The notes below the pieces were generated by a model, which was given only the letters and a program-made list of their open reading frames with translations, made no database searches and was not told where the DNA came from. A stretch of DNA of 64,000 nucleotides from CAYUYV01 sp964449455 (lineage in GTDB: Bacteria; Pseudomonadota; Alphaproteobacteria; JAJFIK01), in NCBI GenBank assembly GCA_964449455.1, contig CAYUYV010000006.1:1-64000 (forward strand). The letters run 5' to 3'. Each line of letters begins with the position of its first letter. The stretch's first letter is position 1. The position numbers and the translations under genes were made by a program. Shown piece after piece: positions 6,987 through 17,116 of the stretch.

Positions 6987-9900
6987 GTGTGTCAAGTTAT
7001 GGTGCCTTTACCCGACTTTAATCCCCCGAAATGGGCCCTTCTTCCGTCCTTTCTGATTGGTCTGTTCCTGGCGTTGCTGGTCGTGACCACGCCCCTTGAG
7101 CCGCCGATCCAGGCGCTGGTGGGGCTCTTCGTGGTGATCGGTGCCTTTATCGCCGGGCGAATCGAAAATCGCCTCGTCGTGACCATTCTCACGGTGATCG
7201 GGTTCTTGTTCGCCAGCCGCTATATGTATTGGCGGGTCACGGAAACGCTGGATTTCGACACCTTCCTCGCGTGGTTTTTCGGCCTTGGCCTCTATGCGGC
7301 CGAGCTTTATCTCTGGGTGGTCTTGATCATCACCTTTGTTCAGTCCGTGTGGCCGCTGGAGCGCAAGCCGGTGGCGCTGCCGGACGACACGGCCCTGTGG
7401 CCCACAATCGACCTCTTCATCCCGACCTATAATGAAGACCTGGATCTGGTGGCGAAAACCGTCTATGCGGCCAAGGATCTGGAATATCCGCCTGAGAAGC
7501 TGCGCATTTTCGTGCTGGATGACGGGCGCCGGGATGAGTTCCGCGATTTTTGCGCTCGAGTCGATGTCGGCTACATCACCCGGGACAATAACGAGCATGC
7601 CAAGGCCGGTAATCTGAACAATGCCATGCGCCAGACCGATAGCGACCTCATTGGCATTCTGGATTGCGACCACATCCCGACCCGTTGGTTCCTCCAGCTC
7701 ACGGCGGGTTGGTTCCTCCAGGATCCCGATATGGCGCTCGTTCAGACGCCGCACCATTTCTACAATCGGGACCCGTTCCTGAAGAACCTGTCCGCGGGCA
7801 CCAAGGTGCCGCCGGAAGGCTTGCTCTTTTACGGGCTTGTTCAGGACGGCAATGATTTCTGGAATGCCTGCTTCTTCTGCGGCTCCTGTGCCCTGCTGCG
7901 CCGGGATGCCTTGGAGGGCATTGGGGGGATCGCCGTCGAGACGGTGACGGAAGATGCCCACACGGCGCTTAAGCTGCATCGCCTTGGCTGGAAGAGCGCC
8001 TTCATTCGCTTTCCCATGGCCGCCGGCTTGGCGACCGACACCCTTGGCCGCTTCATCGGCCAGCGGATTCGGTGGGCCCGGGGCATGGTTCAGATTTTGC
8101 GCTTGGACAGTCCGATTCTGGGACCGGGTCTGACCCTGGCCCAACGGATCTGCTACCTCAGCGCGATGATGCACTTCCTGTTTCCGCTGCCGCGCTTTGT
8201 GCTGCTGACAGCGCCGCTCGCCTTCCTGGTCATGGACATTCGAATCATCGCGGCCAGCGCCAGCGAGGTGTTCACCTACGCGCTGCCCTATCTGGTGATC
8301 ATTGTCTATGTGAACTGGCGCATTCAGGGACGATTCCGACATACGTTCTGGTCGGACGTTTATGAGACGTCGCTCACGCTCCATCTCCTCTGGCCCACGG
8401 TGAAAACCTTCATTCAGCCCCGGGGCGGCAAGTTCAATGTGACGTCAAAAGGCGGCAGCACGGACGAGACCTATTTCGACACCCGTCTGATGGTCGGCCA
8501 TATGGTCATCGTCGCCATTTTGGCTCTCGGTGTGCTCCTGGGCTTTTACAATGTCCTTCAGGACACGATGCTGCTTTACAGCGGCACAGTCGATAATCCC
8601 TTGGTGATCCAGGAGACTCGGGACCAGATTGGTTCGACCTTCCTCAACATCATGTGGGCCATTGTGAGCCTGACCTATTTCACGGCTGCCCTGGCCACGG
8701 GCCTTGAGGCATCGGAAAGCGGCATCCATCTGGTCCGCGCGCAAATGCCCGTGGTGGTTTGGCTGGAAGACGGCCGGTCCCTTGCCGGCACGGCCTCCCA
8801 GATCTCCGAAGCCGAGTTCTATCTCAATGTGCCGCGCCCGCCGGGCGATATCGGAGAAGCCATCCATATCGATGCCGAAGCCGGCAATGACCGTGTGGTC
8901 GTGCCGGCGCGGGTCGGGTCCTGGGACGGGGAGCGGCTGGTCGGCACTTTTACGCCGACGACGGAAGAAGAAGAGGCCTCTTTGGTTCGCCTCATTTTCG
9001 GACGCGGCGATGCCTGGGTCGATTGGGATCAGACCATCGAGGCCACGCCCTTCCAGTCCGCTGGCGAGATTTACGGATCGATCTGGACCTTTTCGCGCTG
9101 GGCCGGTGGCCGTGTTCGTCACTATACCTATGATCGGATCGCCGGATTGGTTCGGCCCTCCGTGCCATCTGTCGAGAAACGCAAATCGGCCAAGGCGATT
9201 TTGGAGAATGCCATGCGTGAAGCCGCCGGCCAGCGGAGTGCCCTGTTGATAGCCGGTCTTGCGGCCAGCTTGTTCCTCATTTTCGGCGCCCTGGCGCCCA
9301 GCGCATGGGCCCAGCAGGACAGGCCCTCAGCGCAGACCCTCGACACCCCGCGATTGACTGGGACCCCCCAGCGTCTTCAGCCGGCGACAGCGCCGCCGAC
9401 GGAAAGCCGCCGGCCGACCGTTCCGTCAGGACCCGTGCGCCCCTTTTTCGGCCTTCCGACTGACACAAACCGGGATGTACGCAGTCTGCCGCCCCAGCCG
9501 ACCGTGAGCGATGACTCCATTGTGGGCATCGACGCGACGGAGCCCCCGGCGCTGCTTGAGCGGGGCAGCAATACGCGGCGCATTGTCCTCACCCTGAGGG
9601 ATCTGGGCGCCGAGCCGTCCATTCGGCTTCGCAATGGCTCCGTCCGGGGCATTCCCTTCCAGGTGCGCAGCGACGAGGTCGTGACAGAAGCGGATATTTC
9701 GCTGAACATGACCTTCGCGCCTGGCCTGCTCTCCGGGCGCAGTTATGTCCTTGTTCAAATCAATGGCGAGGGCATTCAGACGGTCGATCTCGACCCGAAT
9801 TACGGCACCACCCGCACGGTTCAGCTCTCGGTCGATCCCTATCTGGTCAAAAGCAATAATGAGCTGCTTTTCGAGTTCCGCGGCGAGGGGACGGAGAAGA

Positions 9901-11690
9901 GTTCCTCCTGCCCTGGTGCCATCGACCAGGACACCTGGGTGCGGATTGGCCATCTCAGCAAAATCAGCCTGACCGCGAGCCGGTTCCGGGTCCGGAATGA
10001 TCTTGCAAGCCTGCCCAAGCCCTTCTTCGACCCCAGCGATCCCACCAAGCTGGTCCTGCCTTTCGTGCTCGATGAAAATCCGAGTTCGACCATGCTGAAG
10101 GCCGCCGGGATTGTCGCCGCCCATTGGGGAAAGCTGGCGGATTTCCGCGGCGCCTATTTCCCCGTGAGCCAGCGGACGCTGCCTGAAAGCAATGCCATTG
10201 TGTTTGCCCGGGAGGGGGAGGGCCCAGAAGGGGTCAACTGGCCGTCCATTGATGGGCCGACCCTCGCCATTGTCGACAATCCGGGTGTGGCAAGCGCCAA
10301 GCTCCTGCTGGTCATGGGGCAGACGGATGCTGAAATCCTCGAAGCGGCCCAGGCCCTGAGTGTCAGCACCATGGGTCTGAGCGGCAGCGTGATGACGGTT
10401 TCGGGACCGGAATTGCGCCCGCGCCAGCCTTATGATGCGCCGCGCTGGCTTCCGACAAGCAAGCCGATCACCCTTGGCGAATATGTGCCCCAGGAGCGCC
10501 TTGAAGGCCGTGGTCTGACACCGGGCAGCCTGACCTTCAACTTCCGCACTTCGCCGGATATTTTTCTGTGGGCGGATAACGGCATTCCGGTCAAAGTCAA
10601 TTACCGGTATTCCGCCGGCCCCTGGATCGATGCCAAGCGTTCCCGCCTCGATGTTCTGATCAATGATGTCTATGTGGACAGTCTGCCCCTGGAAAAGGAC
10701 AGCTTCCAGGATCGGATCGATCGGATCACACTCAATGACACCACAATGAACCAGGGCGTCGTGAAGATCCCCCTGTTCCAGGTCGGCGGCCAGAATCAGC
10801 TCCAGTTCTTCTTCGACTTGCAGCCGGTGCGGGACCAGAATGATTGCGTCGATGTGGTCCCGAAAGACCTGCGATCCGTGATCGATGTCACCACGGAAAT
10901 CGATTTGAGGCCGATCTACCGTCAAACGCGGATGCCGAATCTTGCATTCCTCACCCAGGCTGGCTTTCCGTTCACCCGTTATGCGGATCTTTCCGAAACG
11001 GCTATCGTGATCCCCAATGCCATGCGGCGCGATGAGATTGAAGCCGTGCTGGCCCTGATGGGGCTGTTCGGCGCGCGCACCGGCTATCCCGGGTTCAATG
11101 TTGACATTCTGACGGCCAACCAAATCAACAATGGCCGGGACAAGGATCTGATCTTGATCGGGTCTTGGGAGCGCCAGCCCTTGATGCGGGAATGGGCAAC
11201 ACGATTTGGGTTCCGCCGGGAAGACAATGCTGTGGTGGTCCCGGGGGCCCGGGAGATTGAACTGTCAACGGGGTCCATTTCGAACTGGATGTCCGAGGCT
11301 GGGCTTGTGGACCAGGTCAGTGTGCGGACCGCTTCCCTTAAGGCGGGGATGGTCAGCTTCCGTTCACCGCTCAATCTTGATCGCACGGTGGTGGGTCTCC
11401 TGAGCAGTGAGGGCAGCGACCTGCGCCAATTGCTTAACGCCCTCACATCGCCCGATCTCAATCCACGGATCCAGGGCGATCTCGTGACGGCCCAGGGCGA
11501 TACGGTCACGAGTTACCGGGTGACCGACCGCTATTATGTAGGCCAGCTCCCCTTCATGATCTGGCTGCAGTGGTTCCTGTCGGACAAACCCGTCGCCATG
11601 ATCGGGCTGGCCAGTTTCGCTGGATTACTTCTTGGTTTTCCAATTTTCACATGGTTAAGGTCTAGTGCAGCCCGGGCGCGAGATCAGTGA
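6987..11690 (+). CDS. bcsAB: Fused cellulose synthase BcsA-BcsB
   Basis: A 1567-residue fusion of the catalytic and periplasmic subunits. BcsA (about 1-730) has membrane segments, the GT2 motifs VLDDG (~177), DCDHIP (~225), FFCGS (~294), TED (~321) and QRIRWARG (~358), all intact. The following PilZ region (~570-690) lacks the RxxxR motif, and the DxSxxG position reads QISEAE. A hydrophobic segment at about 750-775 joins it to BcsB (~830-1560), recognised by the LTLRDLG and QINGEG beginnings and a C-terminal membrane anchor (PFMIWLQWFLSDKPVAMIG). Fused BcsAB of about 1550 residues is known from acetic acid bacteria. GTG 6987 or ATG 6999 could be the start. Confidence 0.93.
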   Translation: MCQVMVPLPDFNPPKWALLPSFLIGLFLALLVVTTPLEPPIQALVGLFVVIGAFIAGRIENRLVVTILTVIGFLFASRYMYWRVTETLDFDTFLAWFFGLGLYAAELYLWVVLIITFVQSVWPLERKPVALPDDTALWPTIDLFIPTYNEDLDLVAKTVYAAKDLEYPPEKLRIFVLDDGRRDEFRDFCARVDVGYITRDNNEHAKAGNLNNAMRQTDSDLIGILDCDHIPTRWFLQLTAGWFLQDPDMALVQTPHHFYNRDPFLKNLSAGTKVPPEGLLFYGLVQDGNDFWNACFFCGSCALLRRDALEGIGGIAVETVTEDAHTALKLHRLGWKSAFIRFPMAAGLATDTLGRFIGQRIRWARGMVQILRLDSPILGPGLTLAQRICYLSAMMHFLFPLPRFVLLTAPLAFLVMDIRIIAASASEVFTYALPYLVIIVYVNWRIQGRFRHTFWSDVYETSLTLHLLWPTVKTFIQPRGGKFNVTSKGGSTDETYFDTRLMVGHMVIVAILALGVLLGFYNVLQDTMLLYSGTVDNPLVIQETRDQIGSTFLNIMWAIVSLTYFTAALATGLEASESGIHLVRAQMPVVVWLEDGRSLAGTASQISEAEFYLNVPRPPGDIGEAIHIDAEAGNDRVVVPARVGSWDGERLVGTFTPTTEEEEASLVRLIFGRGDAWVDWDQTIEATPFQSAGEIYGSIWTFSRWAGGRVRHYTYDRIAGLVRPSVPSVEKRKSAKAILENAMREAAGQRSALLIAGLAASLFLIFGALAPSAWAQQDRPSAQTLDTPRLTGTPQRLQPATAPPTESRRPTVPSGPVRPFFGLPTDTNRDVRSLPPQPTVSDDSIVGIDATEPPALLERGSNTRRIVLTLRDLGAEPSIRLRNGSVRGIPFQVRSDEVVTEADISLNMTFAPGLLSGRSYVLVQINGEGIQTVDLDPNYGTTRTVQLSVDPYLVKSNNELLFEFRGEGTEKSSSCPGAIDQDTWVRIGHLSKISLTASRFRVRNDLASLPKPFFDPSDPTKLVLPFVLDENPSSTMLKAAGIVAAHWGKLADFRGAYFPVSQRTLPESNAIVFAREGEGPEGVNWPSIDGPTLAIVDNPGVASAKLLLVMGQTDAEILEAAQALSVSTMGLSGSVMTVSGPELRPRQPYDAPRWLPTSKPITLGEYVPQERLEGRGLTPGSLTFNFRTSPDIFLWADNGIPVKVNYRYSAGPWIDAKRSRLDVLINDVYVDSLPLEKDSFQDRIDRITLNDTTMNQGVVKIPLFQVGGQNQLQFFFDLQPVRDQNDCVDVVPKDLRSVIDVTTEIDLRPIYRQTRMPNLAFLTQAGFPFTRYADLSETAIVIPNAMRRDEIEAVLALMGLFGARTGYPGFNVDILTANQINNGRDKDLILIGSWERQPLMREWATRFGFRREDNAVVVPGAREIELSTGSISNWMSEAGLVDQVSVRTASLKAGMVSFRSPLNLDRTVVGLLSSEGSDLRQLLNALTSPDLNPRIQGDLVTAQGDTVTSYRVTDRYYVGQLPFMIWLQWFLSDKPVAMIGLASFAGLLLGFPIFTWLRSSAARARDQ

Positions 11691-11860
11691 TCCAATGTCC
11701 CCTTCAAGGCGGTCCGGAGAGTGGTCCGGATCGTGCCTGACGCGCATCGCGCGTGCGGGCGCAAGAGGGCGTGAACGAAGGGTCCATCGATCTCAATCCA
11801 CGGCTCATGGTGGACCCTGCTGGGGTCAGGGGCATGAATTGAGGTTTGCGGAGACGGCTT

Positions 11861-14800
11861 ATGTTTGAGTATCGGATGCCACGTCCCAGCCTGAACGCTA
11901 AGCAGGAGCGTTCTGAACCAGTCTGTTCCCACCGGCCTGTCAGGACCCCTGACACCGCCCGTCGAAGGACGCGGCGATGGTCCGTCACCGGAACGGTTTT
12001 TCTTCTGTCCTCCGTATTTGCCTTCGCCCCCGCGCCGGCGCTTGCCAATCATCCTGTTCTCTCAATGGTGGGTTTCCAGGCCCTCGACCGTGTGGGATCG
12101 GGCATTGACCCGCTGGAGCCTGAGCCCAAGGCACCTGAAGCTCTTGAGGCCCACCTCCTCTCCCAGTCCAAATTCTGGGAAGACCGCTACAATCAGACAG
12201 CGGCCTATGAGGCGCTCCAGAAGCTTCTCAATATTGACGATAAGAATGAGATGGCCCTGTTCCATCTGGGCCGGCACAAAGCCAAAAGCGGTGATATTGA
12301 AGAAGCGCGTCTTTACGTTAGCCGGCTCCAGGAATCCAACGGTTCGCCGGATCTGATCGAGCGCCTGACCCTTATCATTCGTCTGTATCAGGATCAGGGC
12401 GAGTTTCTGACCCAGGCGCGCAATCTTGCGCGGGACGGGCGGATCGAGGAAGCCCTGCAACGCTATGCGGCGATTTTTGGCGACTCTCCGCCACAAGGTG
12501 AGCTGGCTGTCGAGTATTACCACACCATGGCCGGCGTCGAGGGCCAGTGGGAGCGAGCCGTTGAGGGTCTGCGCCGTGAGGTGGAGCGCAGCCCGGGGGA
12601 GCGCCGAGCCCTGATCACCCTCGGCGAAGTCCTGACCTATCGCGAAGAGACCCGCCGCGAGGCCCTTGATTTGCTTCGGCCCTTTCTGAACGAGGGAACC
12701 CACTCAAAGCCGGCGGTCGATGCCTATCGCAATGGCCTGATTTGGCTGGGTGGTCGGCTTGAGGACCAGCCGATCTATGAGGACTTCCTGGAGCGCTATC
12801 CGAATGACGCAGACATCCAGGCAAAGCTGTCCCGTGTCGTCAGCCCTCCTCTGATCGACAACGCAACAGCGCTCGTCAATAAGGGCTATGCGGATCTCTT
12901 CGAAGACCGCCTTGATGCCGCCGTGACCTCGTTCAGCCAGGCTTTGCGTGAAACCCCCAATGACGCGAACGCTTATGCCGGTCTGGGCTTTGCCCGCTTG
13001 CGGCAGGAAAACTTCGCCCAGGCCGAGGAAGCCTTTGTTCGTGCCGCCGAGGCGGACGCCAAGATCGTGCCGACCATTGCCGAAGCCTTCAACGCCGCAG
13101 GTTTCTGGCGCCGCTACCATGACGCCCTTGACGCGCGGGAGGCGGGCAATCTGGAGCAGGCTGAGCAAATTCTGTTCGAGATCGTCGATCTGGACCTTGA
13201 TGACGCCCATTTCGCAAAGCAGATCCTCGCGGGCGTTTATTCCGATATGGGCCAATATGCTCAGGCCGAAGAGCTCTATTTGGAGCTGCTCGAAACGCGG
13301 GGGGAGGAACCGCTCGTTGTTGCAGCCCTCGTTAATGTGCTCCAGCAGCAAGGGCGGATTGAAGACGCTGTCCTGATGGGCCGGCGCCTGTCCGCCGAAG
13401 ACCGGGAAGAGCTGGGCCTTTACCGCGCCGAGGCCGTGCTTTTGCGCCAGAAAGCCCAAGAGGCCAAGGATGCCGGCAACTACCTCCTGGCGCGGCAGGA
13501 ACTTGAGGCGGCCCTCAATCAGATTTCGGACGATCCCTGGCTGCAGCTCGACTACGCCCTGCTCCTCAATCAGCTGGGCGAGGTTCGCAACGCCAATGAA
13601 GTGATCCGGATCATGTCGGATCAGGTGCCACTGACCAATGAAACCAAGGTGGCGCTTTCCATCTATGCCCTGTCCAACCAGGATTTCGACCGCACCATTG
13701 AATTGCTGGAGAGCATCCCCGCGGGCGAGCGCAAATCCGGCGATCAGGACCTGCTGGCGGAAGCCAAGTTTTCTCAGCAGTTGACCGAAGCTCAGTTCGA
13801 AGCCCTGGCAGGCGACCCGGTCATGGCCCGCCGGATCCTGGCCCAGCTTCAGGCGGAAAGCCGTGAAGACACGCCCCGGCTTGTGCGGGTCGCAGATGTC
13901 TATGTCCAGGCGGACGCTTCTGCGACGGCGGTCGGCCTGCTCCAGAAGGTGCAGCGAGAAGGCGATCTGGACGAACTCGACGCGCAAACATTGCTGCGCA
14001 TGGCCCAGATCCTCGGGGAAGCGGGTGAGCGGGCCGAGGCCAATGACCTCATCGCCATTCTAAAACAGCGTCCCGAGCTGCCCGACAATCTTGATATTGA
14101 ATTGAGCCGTATGCGCCGCTCTTCAGTACTGGTGCGGACCCGGGAACTGATGGACCAGCGCCAATATTCCAGGGCCTTTGATGTGCTGAGCCCGTTCCTG
14201 GAGGTGGGCCGGGAAGACCCGGAGGTCCTGCGACTGGCCGGCGAACTCCATCAGCGGGCGGAGCTGCCCGAACGGGCCTTCCTCTATTACGCCCAGGCGC
14301 TCGAATTCAATGAGCGGGACATATTCGCGATTCGAGGCGCAGTGGGTACAGCGATCCAGTCCGGGGACATCACATCGGCAACGGACATCCTGGAAAGCTC
14401 CCTTAACAACATGCCCAATGAGCCTGAGCTCTATCTGTTGGTCGCGGATGTGGCCCTTGCCGCCGGTGACAAATTCGCCGCGATCCAAGCGCTTGAAGAA
14501 GCGCAGCGGATGAAGATCCGCCTGGAGAATGGCGATGATGCCTATCTGCAGACCGGCGCGCCGCGCTATCAGTTCGGGGAAAACACGTGGCTCGGGACCC
14601 TCGAACGGCGCCTGGCCAGTGCCGGCTTTGACACCGGGACCATGGTTCTGGCCTCGACCGGGCCTGTGCCCACTACGGTGCGCGAGCCCGCGCCCAAGAC
14701 AGTGGATGTCGCGACGGGCCTGACCATCGGCGACACGCCAGATGTGGAGGATCGTCTCCAGCTGCGTCCCATCACGCTGGAACAGCGGGCCGGCGCGCGC

Positions 14801-16360
14801 AATGAAGGTACGGAGCCGGATATTCTCCTTGCACAGAACAATGCGGACACGGGCGCTGAGTCCTCCGAACGGATCCGCCGGCTCCTGCGCAATCTCGCCG
14901 ATGAAGAACGCCGGCAACAACAGCAGACCCAGCCAAGCCGGCAGCAGGGCCAGGGTCGTCCGCCCCTAAACCAGTCGCCCTTGAGCAGCCGCAACCGCCG
15001 GCCTGAGCAGGTGTTCCTGGAAGATCCGTCCGAGCGCGTGGGCCGGTCCTCCGGTGTGCGCCCTCTGGCACCGCGGGACAATCTGATCGAAACCAGCTCG
15101 GCGGCCCGCTTCGAGATCCTCACACCCCCTCAGGATTCCTTGAGTGAGCGGTTGACGGATTTGCGCTGGCAGGTCGATGACGTGGCGTCGGTTTCACCCG
15201 GATTCCGGACACGGACGGGGGAAACCGGTTTCAGCGAACTCCTCGAGCTGAAAACGGATTTGCGCTACACATTTGGTTTTGGCAACAACACGGCCAACCA
15301 GCCCCGCGCCTATATCCAGGTGACACCAACCTTCCTGACGGCGCGGGGTGAACTCGACACACCCTCCCAAGTTCAGCGCTTTGGTGCCGCCGGCACAGTC
15401 CAGGGTAACCTCCTTGATGGCGCTGACACGGTGATCGACGAATTCGCAGCAGCCGGCATCGGCCTGTCGGCCGGTATCGATCGCGGTCCGTTGTCCGCCG
15501 ATGTGGGGATTACCCCGCTCGGTTTCGAACGCGTCAATTTCGTCGGTGGTGTCTCTTATCTGGGCCGGGTCTCCCAGAACTGGTATCTGGGCGGAGAGCT
15601 TTTCCGCAGGGCAGTGACGGACAGTGTGCTGTCCTATGCCGGTGCCAACGATCCCACGACGGGCGAAGCCTTCGGAGCGATCACGCGGACGGGCGGCAAG
15701 ATCAATGTGGTGCGTGATTTTGGCCGCGGCGGGATCTATTTCGGTGGCGGCGTGGCGGTCTATAACGGGGAAGAAACGGACCAGAACAATTATTCAGAAC
15801 TGACCGGCGGCTTTTACCTCTACCCCATCCAGGAAGAGAACCGCTCCCTCCAAGTGGGCTACAACACGACCCTTTTCGGCTTTGATGAAAACCGCCGCTT
15901 CTTCACCACCGGCCATGGCGGTTACTTCAGTCCCCAGACCTTTATCTCCGCCTCAGTCCCCGTTGAATTTCGCGGGTCTACGGGGCGGGTTACCTATGGT
16001 GTCAATGGCGCCGTCGGTATCCAGTTCTTCGAGGAAGACGCGGTGGCCTTCTACCCGGACAATCCGGGCCTGACGGCAGCGGCCTTGGCCGCGCTGGAGG
16101 TGCCGGACGTTGATCCCCTTGATCCCGACGCGGAGATCATCGAGCTCGACCCGGGTTTGGAAGACAGTTTGGTCTATGACGGTCAGGAAACCGTCCAGTT
16201 CGGCTACCGGCTCGGCGGTGACGTCAATTACCGGATCGCGGAACAGCTTGAACTGGAAGGCCGTTTGATCCTCGACAATGCAGCTGACTATACGGAAACA
16301 ATTGGGACATTCAGCGTGCGGTATCGTTTCGGCGGTACGGGAACCCGCGACGCCAGATAG
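11861..16360 (+). CDS. bcsC: Cellulose export outer membrane protein BcsC
   Basis: A protein of 1499 residues with a late signal-type segment (TGTVFLLSSVFAFAPAPALA, about residues 45-65) after a basic N terminus. TPR-type helical repeats follow over roughly residues 70-870, for example YAGLGFARLRQENFAQAEEAF. A low-complexity Gln/Arg-rich linker comes at about 970-1030, and a C-terminal beta-barrel domain at about 1080-1499 ends in FSVRYRF. BcsC forms the periplasmic TPR scaffold and the outer membrane channel for the glucan. ATG 11861 is preferred because GGAG lies eight bases upstream; a TTG at 11846 is less likely. The long basic stretch before the signal suggests the true start could be further downstream. 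Confidence 0.92.
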   Translation: MFEYRMPRPSLNAKQERSEPVCSHRPVRTPDTARRRTRRWSVTGTVFLLSSVFAFAPAPALANHPVLSMVGFQALDRVGSGIDPLEPEPKAPEALEAHLLSQSKFWEDRYNQTAAYEALQKLLNIDDKNEMALFHLGRHKAKSGDIEEARLYVSRLQESNGSPDLIERLTLIIRLYQDQGEFLTQARNLARDGRIEEALQRYAAIFGDSPPQGELAVEYYHTMAGVEGQWERAVEGLRREVERSPGERRALITLGEVLTYREETRREALDLLRPFLNEGTHSKPAVDAYRNGLIWLGGRLEDQPIYEDFLERYPNDADIQAKLSRVVSPPLIDNATALVNKGYADLFEDRLDAAVTSFSQALRETPNDANAYAGLGFARLRQENFAQAEEAFVRAAEADAKIVPTIAEAFNAAGFWRRYHDALDAREAGNLEQAEQILFEIVDLDLDDAHFAKQILAGVYSDMGQYAQAEELYLELLETRGEEPLVVAALVNVLQQQGRIEDAVLMGRRLSAEDREELGLYRAEAVLLRQKAQEAKDAGNYLLARQELEAALNQISDDPWLQLDYALLLNQLGEVRNANEVIRIMSDQVPLTNETKVALSIYALSNQDFDRTIELLESIPAGERKSGDQDLLAEAKFSQQLTEAQFEALAGDPVMARRILAQLQAESREDTPRLVRVADVYVQADASATAVGLLQKVQREGDLDELDAQTLLRMAQILGEAGERAEANDLIAILKQRPELPDNLDIELSRMRRSSVLVRTRELMDQRQYSRAFDVLSPFLEVGREDPEVLRLAGELHQRAELPERAFLYYAQALEFNERDIFAIRGAVGTAIQSGDITSATDILESSLNNMPNEPELYLLVADVALAAGDKFAAIQALEEAQRMKIRLENGDDAYLQTGAPRYQFGENTWLGTLERRLASAGFDTGTMVLASTGPVPTTVREPAPKTVDVATGLTIGDTPDVEDRLQLRPITLEQRAGARNEGTEPDILLAQNNADTGAESSERIRRLLRNLADEERRQQQQTQPSRQQGQGRPPLNQSPLSSRNRRPEQVFLEDPSERVGRSSGVRPLAPRDNLIETSSAARFEILTPPQDSLSERLTDLRWQVDDVASVSPGFRTRTGETGFSELLELKTDLRYTFGFGNNTANQPRAYIQVTPTFLTARGELDTPSQVQRFGAAGTVQGNLLDGADTVIDEFAAAGIGLSAGIDRGPLSADVGITPLGFERVNFVGGVSYLGRVSQNWYLGGELFRRAVTDSVLSYAGANDPTTGEAFGAITRTGGKINVVRDFGRGGIYFGGGVAVYNGEETDQNNYSELTGGFYLYPIQEENRSLQVGYNTTLFGFDENRRFFTTGHGGYFSPQTFISASVPVEFRGSTGRVTYGVNGAVGIQFFEEDAVAFYPDNPGLTAAALAALEVPDVDPLDPDAEIIELDPGLEDSLVYDGQETVQFGYRLGGDVNYRIAEQLELEGRLILDNAADYTETIGTFSVRYRFGGTGTRDAR

Positions 16361-16602
16361 GGGCCTTCTGTCTCAGGCGTCGGCTCACGCGGTCGAGAGG
16401 CGATTTCCGGATCACCACCGAATCCTGGCATCTGACGGGTGGCACGGGGTTTTCAAGGGAACGGGTCCAACAGGCGTTTGGGCCGTTCACGATGGTGGTG
16501 CGCGCCGGCCGTCCGTCTCGGATGCGTGCGAGGCCTGGCCCGCCTTTGACAGAATATGAGGACAATCGGTGTCCTGCACCGACCGAACACGGACCCACAG
16601 CT
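16361..16602. other. Spacer between bcsC and bcsD
   Basis: About 240 bases with no independent gene. The bcsD frame is open upstream to 16492, but the conserved BcsD start falls at 16603. Confidence 0.4.
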
Positions 16603-17055
16603 ATGGACGAATATCAGATCCGCGCTCAACTCAAGCACAGGTTCCACCCCCAGTGGCGGGACCTGTTCATCAGCATGCTCGACCAGTTCGATGATCCGCG
16701 CCAATGCGCCGAGTTCATGCGAGGCGCCGGTGCTCAGATCGCGGAGAGCGCAGATCTGGGCGCGACAAAATCGCTCAACGATCTCCAGCACGCGCTGAAT
16801 GATTACTTTCTCGACACGGAATGGGGCTGGGTGACCATGGACGAGCAGGAAGATTTCCTGTGGCTGACCCATGGTGGTTTCCCGGCCATCGGCCTGGAAG
16901 TGGCCGGGCCGGAGCGGGCGATCATCCAGATTCTTGAGGGCTTTTATACAAGCCTTCTCAATCGCCTCGCAGGCACCGATGATTTCGAGGCCAAATGCGT
17001 TGAGTTTCCCTCATCGACACTGCAGGCCGTCACCATTGCCTATGGTGATCACTGA
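16603..17055 (+). CDS. bcsD: Cellulose crystallisation protein BcsD
   Basis: The 150-residue product (MDEYQIRAQLKHRFHPQWRD...) matches BcsD/AcsD in length (about 156) and pattern: an N-terminal helix, the WxWxT-like segment EWGWVTMDEQEDF and a C-terminal EGFYTSLL...FEAKCVEF. In Komagataeibacter, AcsD forms a periplasmic octamer that guides glucan chains into crystalline ribbons. Its presence right after bcsC marks this as a type I-like bcs cluster. The frame extends upstream to 16492, but those extra residues are low complexity and ATG 16603 gives the family length. The ribosome binding site is weak. Confidence 0.85.
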   Translation: MDEYQIRAQLKHRFHPQWRDLFISMLDQFDDPRQCAEFMRGAGAQIAESADLGATKSLNDLQHALNDYFLDTEWGWVTMDEQEDFLWLTHGGFPAIGLEVAGPERAIIQILEGFYTSLLNRLAGTDDFEAKCVEFPSSTLQAVTIAYGDH

Positions 17056-17078
17056 GTGCCGCCGGACCGAAACCGCGT

Positions 17079-17106
17079 GCCGCCGCAGGCGTAAGCCTCC
17101 GGCGGC
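17079..17106. terminator. Hairpin between convergent bcsD and bcsZ
   Basis: Arms GCCGCCGCAGGC and GCCTCCGGCGGC pair with one mismatch around a GTAA loop. It lies between the two convergent stop codons and could act in both directions. There is no U tract, so termination is inferred from position and stability. Confidence 0.5.
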
Positions 17107-17116
17107 GCCGCGGCGG

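Noticed and set aside
7008..8384. 458-codon open frame on the minus strand opposite bcsA
   Set aside because: It mirrors the codon structure of the GC-rich bcsA part, is rich in Arg/Gln/His/Gly, and has no recognisable motif.
9426..11123. 565-codon open frame on the minus strand opposite bcsB
   Set aside because: Antisense shadow of a well-supported gene; no domain, no ribosome binding site of note.
12704..13987. 427-codon minus-strand frame opposite bcsC
   Set aside because: Mirror frame of the repetitive TPR region.
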